In this document: one piece after another, positions 18,486 through 26,826 of the stretch
Numbering within the stretch: the first letter of the stretch is position 1
Layout: every line of letters begins with the position of its first letter
From: Ramlibacter pallidus
Lineage (GTDB): Bacteria > Pseudomonadota > Gammaproteobacteria > Burkholderiales > Burkholderiaceae_C
Direction of reading: 5' to 3'
Assembly: GCF_015070875.1 (NCBI RefSeq)
Contig: NZ_JADDIV010000004.1
Span: 682,001-746,000, forward strand
DNA length: 64,000 nucleotides
Notes under the pieces: generated by a model
The model's database searches: none
Told to the model about the DNA's origin: nothing
What the model saw: the letters and a program-made list of their open reading frames with translations, nothing else
Translations under genes and position numbers: made by a program

Positions 18486-18947
18486 ATGGCGAAGAGCTTC
18501 GATTTCCGGCATGCGCCCGGCCACCTGATCCGGCGCGCGCACCAGGTGTGCGTGGCCCTCTTCATGGAGGAAACGGCCGGCTACGACGTCACGCCCGTGC
18601 AGTTCGCGATCCTCAATGCGCTGCTGGAGGACCCGGGCGAGGACCAGGTGACGCTGGCACGCAAGGTCGCGTTCGACGCGGCGACCTTCGGTTCGGTGAT
18701 CACGCGGCTGGAGGCGCGGGGGTGGGTGCGGCGCGAGCCGGACCCTGCCGACCGCCGGCGCAAGCTTCTGTGGGTCACGGAGCAGGGCGCCGAGGCGGCC
18801 CGAGAGATGAAGCGCCCGGTGGGCAAGGTGCAGTCGCGCATCCTGGCACCGCTGGACGCGCAGGAGCGGGAGCAGCTTCTGGCCTTGCTGGACCGGCTCG
18901 TGGCCGGCCACGAGGAGGAGGCGCCTAGCCCGCCACCACCTGCGTGA
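18486..18947 (+). CDS. MarR-family transcriptional regulator
   Basis: 153 residues with a winged helix-turn-helix (DQVTLARKVAFDAATFGSVI, then RLEARGWVRREPDPADRRRK). It is divergent from the gentisate/TRAP operon and probably represses it until an aromatic ligand binds. ATG 18486 gives the family-like N-terminus MAKSFDFRHAPGHLIRRAHQ; the frame extends upstream to 18447 but that part is not conserved-looking. Its last 23 bases overlap the convergent gene at 18925. Confidence 0.87.
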   Translation: MAKSFDFRHAPGHLIRRAHQVCVALFMEETAGYDVTPVQFAILNALLEDPGEDQVTLARKVAFDAATFGSVITRLEARGWVRREPDPADRRRKLLWVTEQGAEAAREMKRPVGKVQSRILAPLDAQEREQLLALLDRLVAGHEEEAPSPPPPA

Positions 18948-19224
18948 AGTGCTCCACCACGGGCGGCTGCGCGAAGAGCGGCCCGACGATGGCGCGCCAC
19001 TCGGCGAACAGCGGGCTCTGGCGGAAGCCGACGGTGTGCGCCTCCAGCGTGTCCCACTCGATCATCAGGACGTAGCGCTCCGGCGACTCGATGCCTTTCT
19101 GCACCTGGAACCGCCGCACGCCCTGTGCGCGCGAAATGACGGTGCGCAGGCCCTTCTCGATGGCGGCGTCGAATTCCGGCTGCTTGCCCGGCGGGATGCG
19201 GATGTCGGCGATTTCCAGGACCAT
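18925..19224 (-). CDS. ABM-fold small protein (antibiotic biosynthesis monooxygenase-like)
   Basis: 99 residues, MVLEIADIRIPPGKQPEFDA start preceded by AAGGAG 8 bases upstream. It is a dimeric ferredoxin-like alpha/beta barrel of the ABM type (FQVQKGIESPERYVLMIEWD, VGFRQSPLFAEWRAIVGP). Members range from quinone-forming monooxygenases to proteins of unknown role; no function can be assigned here. It overlaps the 3' end of the MarR gene tail to tail. Confidence 0.8.
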   Translation of the reverse strand: MVLEIADIRIPPGKQPEFDAAIEKGLRTVISRAQGVRRFQVQKGIESPERYVLMIEWDTLEAHTVGFRQSPLFAEWRAIVGPLFAQPPVVEHFTQVVAG

Positions 19225-19336
19225 GCGTGAACTCCTTCGTGGCGGCGGGCGCAGTCTAACGGTAAGCGAACGCAACGGACGTGCCTCCAGTCACACTGCG
19301 CGCTATCTTCGGCGTTCCAAACGGAAGGAGAGAACC

Positions 19337-19987
19337 ATGAAGAAGATCCACATCGCCGCCGCCGCACTGGGAGCGGCTTCCCTGCTGGCAGGTTGCGCCG
19401 GCCAGCAGATGAGCGAGACCGGCCGGAACACCGCGATCGGCGCCGGCATCGGCGCGCTCGCGGGCGCGGCGATCGGCGGCAACGCGAAGGGCGCGCTGAT
19501 CGGTGCCGGCGTCGGCGCCGCGGGCGGCTACATCTGGTCGCAGCACATGGAGCAGAAGAAGCAGGCGATGCAGCGCGCCACCATGGGCAGCGGCGTCGCC
19601 GTGGTGCAGACCCCCGACAACCAGCTGAAGCTGGAAGTGCCCAGCGACGTCTCGTTCGCCGTGGGGCGCGCCGACATCAACCCGCGCATGCGGCCCATCC
19701 TCGACCAGTTCGCCAGCGGCCTCGCGCAGCAGCAGGGCACCGAGGTGCGGATCATCGGCCACACCGACAACACCGGCAGCGACGAGCTGAACAACCGCCT
19801 GTCGCTGGACCGCGCGCAGTCCGTGCGCGACTACCTCCTGTCGCGCGGCGTGCGGGCGGATTCGGTGCAGATCGCCGGCCGCGGCGAGCGCGAGCCGGTC
19901 GCGGAGAACACGACCGAGGCCGGCCGTGCGAAGAACCGCCGCGTGGAGATCTTCCTGGGCGAGCGTGCCAACGTGGCCGCGCGCTGA
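19337..19987 (+). CDS. OmpA-family outer-membrane lipoprotein
   Basis: 216 residues. Lipoprotein signal peptide with lipobox LLAGC, a glycine-zipper segment (about 35-68; IGAGIGALAGAAIGG, LIGAGVGAAGGY) and a C-terminal OmpA peptidoglycan-binding domain (about 100-210; IIGHTDNTGSDELNNRLSLD, GRGEREPVAENTTEAGRAKN, NRRVEIFL). Similar to YiaD-type lipoproteins that tie the outer membrane to the wall. GGAAGGAG at 19323-19330 marks the start. Confidence 0.93.
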   Translation: MKKIHIAAAALGAASLLAGCAGQQMSETGRNTAIGAGIGALAGAAIGGNAKGALIGAGVGAAGGYIWSQHMEQKKQAMQRATMGSGVAVVQTPDNQLKLEVPSDVSFAVGRADINPRMRPILDQFASGLAQQQGTEVRIIGHTDNTGSDELNNRLSLDRAQSVRDYLLSRGVRADSVQIAGRGEREPVAENTTEAGRAKNRRVEIFLGERANVAAR

Positions 19988-19999
19988 GCGGGCCAGCGC

Positions 20000-20323
20000 C
20001 TAGTACTGCGTGGGCGGCAGGTCCACCGTGAGCCCGTCGAGGGCCGCGGTGAGCTCCACCTGGCAGCTCAGGCGGCTGTTCGGCCGGCGCTCGGCCGCGG
20101 CGAACTCCAGCATGCCGAGTTCGTCCGGGCCGGGCGGCGGCAATTGCGCCGCGAACGGTTCGCGCACGTAGACGTGGCAGGTGGCGCAGGTCAGCAGGCC
20201 GCCGCAGTCGGCCGCGATCCCGTCGACGTTGTGCTTCACGGCAGCCTCCATCAGGCTGCCGGCGGGCTTCACTTCCAGGGCGGTCTCGGCGCCGTCCGGC
20301 GCCACCAGGTGGATCTTGATCAT
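20000..20323 (-). CDS. 2Fe-2S ferredoxin
   Basis: 107 residues. A plant/adrenodoxin-type ferredoxin: the cluster cysteines are in ADCGGLLTCATCHVYV, with the fourth in RLSCQVEL. It lies last in a three-gene operon with a Rieske oxygenase, so it is the likely electron donor; no ferredoxin reductase is encoded nearby. Start ATG 20323 overlaps the stop of the ligase gene by one base (TGATG), indicating coupling. Confidence 0.9.
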   Translation of the reverse strand: MIKIHLVAPDGAETALEVKPAGSLMEAAVKHNVDGIAADCGGLLTCATCHVYVREPFAAQLPPPGPDELGMLEFAAAERRPNSRLSCQVELTAALDGLTVDLPPTQY

Positions 20324-21801
20324 CAGAATCGGGCGAAGTATTCGCGCCGCTGGAACGCGTCGCGGTCCTCGGCGGCGTCGAAGCGCTGCTGCTCGGAGCG
20401 CTTGATGCGGGTGAAGTAGTCGATGAAGCCGCGGCCGAAGGCCTCGCACAGCACGGCGTCCGACTCCAGCGCGGCGAGCGCCTCGCCGAGGCTGGTGGGC
20501 AGGCGTTCGCCGGCGCCGGCATAGGGCGCGTCGGTCGCGGGCGGGGCCTTCAGCCCGCGCGCGATGCCGTCCAGGCCGGCATGGACCTGGGAGGCGAGGT
20601 ACAGGTAGGGGTTTGCGGCCGGCTCGCCGATGCGGTTCTCGATGCGCGTGCCTTCGTCTCCGCAGGCACCGACCACCCGCAGCATCGCCCCGCGGTTGTC
20701 ACGCCCCCACAGCACCGATTGCGGCGCGAGCGCGTTCGGGCGGAAGCGGCCGAAGCCGTTCGCCGTCGGCGTGCAGAACACGGCCATCCCGCGGGCATGC
20801 GCGAGCAGCCCGGCGAGGTATTGCTCGCCGAGGGTGGACAGGGTGTGGCCCGCGTGGGAGCCGTCCGTGCCGGGCGCCGGCTGCTCGCGGCGGAACACGT
20901 TGCGGCCGGTGCGGCCATCCACCAGCGACTGGTGCAGGTGCCAGCCGCTGGACATGATGTTCGGGAACGGCGGCCGGCACATGAAGGTAGCGTGGTAGCC
21001 GGCGCGGCGCAACGCCATCTTCACGGCATTGCGGAACAGCACCATGTTGTCGGCGGCGGTCACCGCATCGGTCGCGTCGAACACCGCCTCCACCTGGCTG
21101 GGACCCAGCTCGACCTCCAGCGACAGCAGCGGCAGGCCCAGGGCCTGGGCCGTGTGCTGCACGATCCGCAGCGGCTCTTCCGCCAGGTCGTACCAGCTTT
21201 CCGCCAGCAGGTTGTAGCCGGGATGGACCAGGCTGACGGCGGGAGGCGGCCCGGGCCAGTCCGCCTCCATCGGGTCCAGTTGGGGCCGCGCATCGTCGAT
21301 GCGGTAGATGTGGAACTCGACCTCCAGCCCGCACTTCATCGCGAGGCCCGCGGCATCCAGCTTCGCCAGCGCGCGCTGCAGCACGCGCCGCGTGTCCAGT
21401 TCCACCGGCGTGCCGTCCTCGAAGTACGGCTGCGCCCGCAGCCAGCCCGTCGACGGCGTCCAGGGCAACTGGCGGAAGCTGTCCGGATCGGCCAGCAGCA
21501 GGAGGTTGTTGGCGAAGCCGAAGCCCGGCAGCGAGGCCGTCCCGCCCGGCTCGAAGACCTTGAACGCGGTGCGGTCCGAGGTGTCCTTGAGCATCAGCGT
21601 GCTGACCATGCCGACGCCCTCGCGCATCGCCTTGGCCGCGGCCGAGGCCACGAGGGTCTTGCCGCGCTGGAAGCCGTGCAGGTCGCACCAGGCGAAGCGC
21701 ACCAGCTCCAGGCCCTGCGCCTCGAGCAGCCGGCCGACGCGCGCGACCGCCTGTTCGCGCGCCGCGTCGTGGATGCCGCAGCGCTCGGCGAAGGAACTCA
21801 C
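20323..21801 (-). CDS. glutamine synthetase-like ligase
   Basis: 492 residues, GTG start overlapping the Rieske gene stop by four bases. The GS catalytic core is recognisable (MKCGLEVEFHIYR metal site, SLEVELGPSQVEAVFDATDA, GWHLHQSLVDGRTG with the catalytic His region, RPNALAPQSVLWGRDNR, RIENRIGEPAANPYLYLASQ). The N-terminal beta-grasp is divergent (MSSFAERCGIHD, WCDLHGFQRGKTL). Such paralogues gamma-glutamylate amines (as in aniline or polyamine catabolism) rather than ammonia. Context with an oxygenase suggests activation of an amine substrate before oxidation; the substrate is unknown. Confidence 0.85.
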   Translation of the reverse strand: MSSFAERCGIHDAAREQAVARVGRLLEAQGLELVRFAWCDLHGFQRGKTLVASAAAKAMREGVGMVSTLMLKDTSDRTAFKVFEPGGTASLPGFGFANNLLLLADPDSFRQLPWTPSTGWLRAQPYFEDGTPVELDTRRVLQRALAKLDAAGLAMKCGLEVEFHIYRIDDARPQLDPMEADWPGPPPAVSLVHPGYNLLAESWYDLAEEPLRIVQHTAQALGLPLLSLEVELGPSQVEAVFDATDAVTAADNMVLFRNAVKMALRRAGYHATFMCRPPFPNIMSSGWHLHQSLVDGRTGRNVFRREQPAPGTDGSHAGHTLSTLGEQYLAGLLAHARGMAVFCTPTANGFGRFRPNALAPQSVLWGRDNRGAMLRVVGACGDEGTRIENRIGEPAANPYLYLASQVHAGLDGIARGLKAPPATDAPYAGAGERLPTSLGEALAALESDAVLCEAFGRGFIDYFTRIKRSEQQRFDAAEDRDAFQRREYFARF

Positions 21802-23186
21802 GAGGCCTGGGCCTCGGCGGGCGCGATGGCCTGCCGCAGCCAGGGCGCGCCGGCGCGCTTGGCCTGCACCTTCTCCTGCCACCACGTGCCCCACGCACCG
21901 GCGGGCGCGATGCCGTCGACGGTGTCCGGGCCGCGCATCTCGGCCGCGAGGGCCGGATCGGCCACGCCCGGCGCCGTGCCGCCCGCCTGCACCGTCTCGA
22001 TGGCCTGGAGCAGCATGCGCCGGTTGGCCATGATCACCTTGTCGCTGGTGCCCAGGTGTTCGCGCGTGCGATCCTGGATGGGGCCCATGCTCTCCACGGC
22101 CCACTGGTCGTGCACGTTGATGTCTTCCTCGCCCATGCCCAGGTAGGTCTGCGCGCGCTGCTCGTCGGGGTTGAAGCCCCAGTGGTTGTGGCGCCCGTTC
22201 TTCGGCACGTAGTCGGGCAGCGAAATGAACTGCAGGCGCTGGCTGCGCATGGCGTCCTTGTCGACCGGGCCGGCGAAGCTGGTGAAGAAGGAGTACCAGT
22301 AGGTGCGGGTGTCGTCCACCGGGACGTGCATCTGCGTGATCGTCAGCGTCTCGGACAGCGGGATCACGAAGGTGTGCGGGAAGATCGCGTGGGTGATCCG
22401 CACGTGGGTGAGTTCGTCGGTCATGGGGCGCAGCGCGGTCAGCTGCAGTCCCCACGGCTTGGTCGCGAACGAGATGTCCGGCTGGTGGAACTCGCGCATG
22501 ATGCGCGTCATCGGCCATTTCTCGCCGCCGAAGTCCCCCGCGCTGGCACTGCGGAACTGCCGGCCCGCCGCGTTCTCGCCGACGGCCTCCAGCGCCGCGT
22601 CGCTCAGGAAGCGGTGCAGGAAGGACGGATGCGCGGGGTCGATGCCGACTTCGAAGGCCTGCAGCCAGTTGGCCTGCCACAGGCCCTTGAAGGCGAAGGT
22701 ATGGCTGTCGGGCGCGGCGAAGCAGTCGAACGCGGGGAAGGGCGGCGCCTTGCCTTCGTCGCCGAACCACGCGAAGAGCACGCCGCTCTTTTCCACGACC
22801 GGGTAGCTGCGCTGCTTCACGCGTTCGCACAGCTTGCTGCCGGTCGGCTCCGCCGGCGTTTCCAGGCAGCGGCCGGTCGCGTCGAACTTCCAGCCGTGGA
22901 AGGGGCAGCGCAGGCCGTCGCCTTCGTGCCGGCCGAAGGAGAGGTCGGCATTGCGGTGCGGGCAGTCGCGATCCAGCAGGCCCCAGCGGCCGGCCGCGTC
23001 GCGGAACAGCACGAGGTCCTGGCCGAGCACGCGGACGGCCTTCACCGGGCGGTCCTTCATGCGGGGATCCAGCCCCGGGTCGAATTCGTCCACCAGCGCC
23101 ACCGGCTGCCAGTAGGCCCGCAGCACCGCGCCGCACGGCGTGCCGGGGCCGACGCGGGTGATCAGTTCGTTCTGTTCCGCCTTCAT
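21798..23186 (-). CDS. Rieske non-heme iron oxygenase, alpha-only type
   Basis: 462 residues. The Rieske centre (CPHRNADLSF...RCPFHGW, a C-x-H and C-x2-H pair) lies near residue 75-100, and the mononuclear iron ligands are in FEVGIDPAHPSFLHRFL. The overall layout resembles phthalate 4,5-dioxygenase-type oxygenases. There is no beta subunit gene. The start ATG 23186 has GGAGG 9 bases upstream. It is first in an operon with a GS-like ligase and a ferredoxin. The substrate is not known; the aniline-dioxygenase logic (ligase plus Rieske enzyme) is a comparison, not an identification. Confidence 0.87.
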   Translation of the reverse strand: MKAEQNELITRVGPGTPCGAVLRAYWQPVALVDEFDPGLDPRMKDRPVKAVRVLGQDLVLFRDAAGRWGLLDRDCPHRNADLSFGRHEGDGLRCPFHGWKFDATGRCLETPAEPTGSKLCERVKQRSYPVVEKSGVLFAWFGDEGKAPPFPAFDCFAAPDSHTFAFKGLWQANWLQAFEVGIDPAHPSFLHRFLSDAALEAVGENAAGRQFRSASAGDFGGEKWPMTRIMREFHQPDISFATKPWGLQLTALRPMTDELTHVRITHAIFPHTFVIPLSETLTITQMHVPVDDTRTYWYSFFTSFAGPVDKDAMRSQRLQFISLPDYVPKNGRHNHWGFNPDEQRAQTYLGMGEEDINVHDQWAVESMGPIQDRTREHLGTSDKVIMANRRMLLQAIETVQAGGTAPGVADPALAAEMRGPDTVDGIAPAGAWGTWWQEKVQAKRAGAPWLRQAIAPAEAQAS

Positions 23187-23265
23187 CCTGGGATCCTCCG
23201 CGGCACGACTGCAGCCGCTGCGGGACCAGTTTACCCGCCGGTGCCGCGCGACGCCGGCCGGGGCG

Positions 23266-24222
23266 TCAGGTGGCGACGGAGAGCGGCACGTCCCCCACGC
23301 GATGCCACGCAGGCACGGCGCGATCCGGGAAGTCCGCAGCGAGCGGCTGGGGCGTCTCGGGAAAGGCGCGGCGCAGCAGCCCGGTGAGCAGCGCATCGTC
23401 GCGGCCGAGTGCGCTGCGCAAGGCCTGGCGCGCCTGGCCCAGGTGCGCGTCGACGGAGCGGCGCACGGCGTCGGCGCCCAGCAACTGCACGACGGTGCTC
23501 TTGCCCGCATCCTGCAGCGGGTCCTCGCGGCCCTCGCCGGCGGGCAGCAGGTCCTCGAGGTCGTCGCGCAGCTGGAAGGCCTGGCCGATCGCCAGCGCCG
23601 CGCGGCGCAGGTCGGGCACCGCGCGGGCGCGGCCGGCGGCGCAGGCCGAGAGTTCGAGGGCCGCGGCGAACAGCACCCCGGTCTTCTGGTCGTTGGTCTC
23701 CGCCGCCGCCGCGGCGCTGCGGGCGCCGGCGCCTTCGTGCAGGTCGCGGTACTGCCCGCGGACCAGGCCGAGCGGGCCGACCGCCTCGCACAGGACCTGC
23801 ACCGCCCGCGCCCGGGCCGGCGCGCGCAGGGCGGGCGCGCTGGCCGCGACGCGGCAGGCTTCGGAGACCAGCGCCACCGCGGCCAGCATCGCCACGTCCT
23901 CGCCGAAGCGCAGGTGCACGGTGGGCTGGCCGCGCCGCAGGCGGGCGTCGTCCATGGCGGGCATGTCGTCCAGGACCAGGGACGCGCAATGGATCATTTC
24001 CACGGCACAGGCGAAATCGAGCAGCCCCGGTCCGCGCGCGCCGAGAGCTTCGCCCACGGCCAGGACCAGCAGCGGGCGCAGCCGCTTGCCCGGCGTGAGC
24101 ACCGCCGCCTGCATGGCGCCGGCCACGCCGGCGGCTTCGGCCGGCAGGAGCGCGGCGAGGCGGCGCTCGACGGCACGGCGCCACTGGGCCAGCGCGTCGT
24201 CCGGCTGGAAAGCTGTACTCAT
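23266..24222 (-). CDS. crtE: geranylgeranyl diphosphate synthase
   Basis: 318-residue polyprenyl synthase making the C20 precursor of carotenoids. First aspartate motif in ASLVLDDMPAMDDARLRRG, second in FQLRDDLEDL. The residues before the first motif (HCASLVL) resemble CrtE rather than IspA, which has an aromatic there. ATG 24222 has AGGAG 7 bases upstream and is preferred to TTG 24228. It is transcribed away from crtX-Y-I-B across a 136-base AT-rich promoter region. Confidence 0.9.
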   Translation of the reverse strand: MSTAFQPDDALAQWRRAVERRLAALLPAEAAGVAGAMQAAVLTPGKRLRPLLVLAVGEALGARGPGLLDFACAVEMIHCASLVLDDMPAMDDARLRRGQPTVHLRFGEDVAMLAAVALVSEACRVAASAPALRAPARARAVQVLCEAVGPLGLVRGQYRDLHEGAGARSAAAAAETNDQKTGVLFAAALELSACAAGRARAVPDLRRAALAIGQAFQLRDDLEDLLPAGEGREDPLQDAGKSTVVQLLGADAVRRSVDAHLGQARQALRSALGRDDALLTGLLRRAFPETPQPLAADFPDRAVPAWHRVGDVPLSVAT

Positions 24223-24358
24223 CCGCAACTCCTGGGCAACGCGCCCTGATGGACCGGCAGGTTAGCGCCGTGGAGGTCAAACCGGAAGCATTTGGATCAG
24301 TTATGGCATTTGTCCTACAACAAAAAAGAAACCGGCTGCTACCTTCGCCTTGTTCCCC
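24223..24358. promoter_or_regulatory. divergent crtE/crtX promoter region
   Basis: The stretch 24281-24335 is markedly AT-rich (CATTTGGATCAGTTATGGC and CAACAAAAAAGAAACC) against GC-rich surroundings. A plausible forward promoter is TTGGAT (24292-24297) with TACAAC (24316-24321), spacing 18. No firm operator palindrome, such as a LitR/CarH site, was recognised. Confidence 0.45.
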
Positions 24359-25663
24359 GTGACCCATTTCGTCGTCCTCGCCCCTCCCTTCCCGAGCCAC
24401 GTCCGGGCCATCGAAGCCCTGGCCAGCGTGTTGCTCGATCGCGGCCATCGCGTGACCTGGGTGCACCAGCCGGAGGTCAGGGCCTTGCTGCGCGAGCCGC
24501 GCATCGGCTTCGAGCCCGTCGGGGAGATGGAGCCCGGCGCGTTGGCCGCGCTGGTCGACCGCGCTGCGCGGCCCGGCGGTCCCGTCGGCCTGTCACGGGT
24601 GATCCGCGACGTGGCGGACGGTACCGACCTGCTGTGCCGCGAAGCGCCGGCGGTGCTGCGCCGCGTGGGCGCGCAGGCCGTGATCGCCGACGAGATGGAG
24701 GCAGCCGGCGGGCTGGTCGCGCGCGGCCTGGGCCTGCCCTACGTTTCCGTCGCGTGCGCGCTGCCGGTGGCACGGGATCCGCGGGTGCCGCTGCCGGTGA
24801 TGCACTGGGGGCTCGCGCGGGACGAGACGGGCCTGCATCTCAACCTGCACAGCACGCGCGTGTACGACTGGCTGATGCGGCCGCACGCCCGCGTGATCGA
24901 ACGCCACGCAGCCGCCTTCGACCTGCCGCCGCTGCATTCACTGGCCGACTGCGTGTCGCCCCTGGCGATCCTGAGCCAGACGGCCGCCGCCTTCGATTTC
25001 CCCCGCACGGCGCCGCCGCCGCAGTTGCACCATGTCGGCCCCTTGCGTGTGGACACCGGGCAGGAGGCACCGGCCTGGCCGGCCGCCTGGACGCCGCCCC
25101 CCGGCCGGCCGTTCGTCTTCGCGTCGCTGGGCACCCTGCAGGGCGGGCGCTTCGGCCTGCTGCGCCGCATCGCCCGCGCCTGCCACGCCGAAGGCGCCAC
25201 GCTGCTGCTGGCGCATTGCGATCGCCTGGATGCCGGGCAGGCGCGCGCACTGGAGTACGCCGGCGCGACCTGGGTCACCGGATTCGCCCCGCAGCAGGAG
25301 GCCATCGCCCGGGCGGACGCGGTGGTCACGCACGCGGGGCTGAACACCGTGATGGACGCGCTGGTCGCCGGCAAGCCGATGGTGCTGCTGCCGATCGCTT
25401 TCGACCAGCCGGGCGTCGCGGCCCGCGTCGTCCATGCGGGAGCGGGCGTGCGCGTGCTGCCGCCGCTGGCCACCGTGTCGGCGCTGCGGCGCGCGCTGCG
25501 CCAGATCCTGGAAGATCGCCTGTACGCACAGCGCGCGCAGGCCTTGGGCGAGCAGGTGCGTGCGGCGGGCGGCGCCCGACGGGCGGCCGACATCATCGAA
25601 TCTGTGCTGCCCGCGCCGGTGTCCCGCGACCGGGCCGGGACGATGGCGGGAGCCCTTGCGTGA
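24359..25663 (+). CDS. crtX: zeaxanthin glucosyltransferase
   Basis: 434-residue GT1-family UDP-glycosyltransferase that attaches sugar to carotenoid hydroxyls. N-terminal MTHFVVLAPPFPSHVRAIEA and C-terminal donor-site segment (PFVFASLGTLQGGR, ADAVVTHAGLNTVMDAL, KPMVLLPIAFDQPGVAARV). Its place between crtE and crtY is the same as in Pantoea. GTG 24359 is chosen; TTG 24350 is possible, and neither has a clear Shine-Dalgarno. The stop overlaps crtY by four bases. Confidence 0.88.
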   Translation: MTHFVVLAPPFPSHVRAIEALASVLLDRGHRVTWVHQPEVRALLREPRIGFEPVGEMEPGALAALVDRAARPGGPVGLSRVIRDVADGTDLLCREAPAVLRRVGAQAVIADEMEAAGGLVARGLGLPYVSVACALPVARDPRVPLPVMHWGLARDETGLHLNLHSTRVYDWLMRPHARVIERHAAAFDLPPLHSLADCVSPLAILSQTAAAFDFPRTAPPPQLHHVGPLRVDTGQEAPAWPAAWTPPPGRPFVFASLGTLQGGRFGLLRRIARACHAEGATLLLAHCDRLDAGQARALEYAGATWVTGFAPQQEAIARADAVVTHAGLNTVMDALVAGKPMVLLPIAFDQPGVAARVVHAGAGVRVLPPLATVSALRRALRQILEDRLYAQRAQALGEQVRAAGGARRAADIIESVLPAPVSRDRAGTMAGALA

Positions 25664-26826
25664 ACGACGCCGACCTGGTCCTCGTCGGTGGCGGGCTGGC
25701 GAACGGCCTCATCGCCTGGCGGCTGCGGCAGTTGCGTCCGGACCTGCGCGTCCTCGTGCTGGAGGCCGGCCCGAGCGCCGGCGGCAACCACACCTGGTCT
25801 TTCCACGCGACCGACCTGGAGGACGCGCAGCAGGCGTGGCTGGCGCCTTTGGTCGCCCATCGCTGGGCCTCGCATGCCGTGCGCTTTCCTGCGCTGCAGC
25901 GGCATCTGCGGGGCGGCTATGCCAGCATCACCTCGGCCCGCTTCGACGAGGTGCTGCGGCGCGACCTGGGCGCGTCGCTGCGGCCCGGTGTGCGCGTCCT
26001 GGACGTCCGCCCGCAGGAGGTCACGCTGGACGACGGCAGCACCTTGCGCGCCGGCGCCGTGATCGACGGCCGGGGGCGCCTGCCCGAAGCGGGCATCCGC
26101 CTGGGCTGGCAGAAGTTCATCGGCCGCGAGTTCCGGCTCGAAGGCGACCATGGGCTCGACGGCCCGGTGCTGATGGATGCGACGGTCCCCCAGCGCGACG
26201 GCTACCGTTTCGTCTACACCTTGCCGCTGGACGCGCGCACGGTGCTGGTCGAGGACACCTACTACGCCGACGGAGCGGCGCTGGAGCCCGATCGCGTGCG
26301 GCGCGACATCGATGCTTATGTGCAGGCCCAGGGCTGGCGCACGGGCGAGCTGCTGCGCGAAGAGCAGGGCGTGCTGCCGATCGTGCTGGACGGCGATCCG
26401 CGCGTGCTCTGGGACGCCGCCGGTGGCGTGCCCCGCACCGGGCTTTCCGCGGCACTGTTCCACCCCACCACGGGCTATTCGCTGCCCGATGCGGTGCGGG
26501 TCGCCGACCTCGTTGCGCGGCTGCCGGACCTCCGCGCGGGCGCGCTGTTCGCCGCCTTGCGCGGCCATGCCCTCGCGCAATGGCGCGACCAGGCCTTCTT
26601 CCGCCTGCTCAATCGCATGCTGTTCCAGGCCGCCGTGCCGACGGAGCGCTGGCGCGTGATGCAGCGGTTCTACGGACTGCCGGAACCGCTGGTCGCGCGC
26701 TTCTACGCGGGCCGGCCGACGCTGGCCGACAAGCTGCGCATCGTCAGCGGCAAGCCGCCGGTGCCCCTGGCCGCGGCGTTGCAGGCAGCATTGGGGCGCC
26801 GGGCCCCCACGGAGAGCTTCACATGA
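25660..26826 (+). CDS. crtY: lycopene beta-cyclase
   Basis: 388 residues, GTG start within the crtX stop (GTGA). Converts lycopene to beta-carotene at the membrane. The CrtY N-terminal flavin motif is DADLVLVGGGLANGLIAWRL; further family segments are GGNHTWSFHATDL, LMDATVPQRDGYRFVYTLPL, VEDTYYAD and FHPTTGYSLPDAVRVADLVA. Full length for the gammaproteobacterial-type enzyme. Confidence 0.92.
   Translation: MNDADLVLVGGGLANGLIAWRLRQLRPDLRVLVLEAGPSAGGNHTWSFHATDLEDAQQAWLAPLVAHRWASHAVRFPALQRHLRGGYASITSARFDEVLRRDLGASLRPGVRVLDVRPQEVTLDDGSTLRAGAVIDGRGRLPEAGIRLGWQKFIGREFRLEGDHGLDGPVLMDATVPQRDGYRFVYTLPLDARTVLVEDTYYADGAALEPDRVRRDIDAYVQAQGWRTGELLREEQGVLPIVLDGDPRVLWDAAGGVPRTGLSAALFHPTTGYSLPDAVRVADLVARLPDLRAGALFAALRGHALAQWRDQAFFRLLNRMLFQAAVPTERWRVMQRFYGLPEPLVARFYAGRPTLADKLRIVSGKPPVPLAAALQAALGRRAPTESFT

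Noticed and set aside
23266-24222. crtE as farnesyl diphosphate synthase ispA
   Set aside because: Residues before the first aspartate motif resemble CrtE, and the gene lies next to crtX, crtY, crtI and crtB.
24292-26826. Apparent single long reading frame spanning crtX and crtY
   Set aside because: Only the part from GTG 25660 resembles CrtY; the upstream part is a shadow of crtX in another frame. The four-base GTGA overlap is the real junction.
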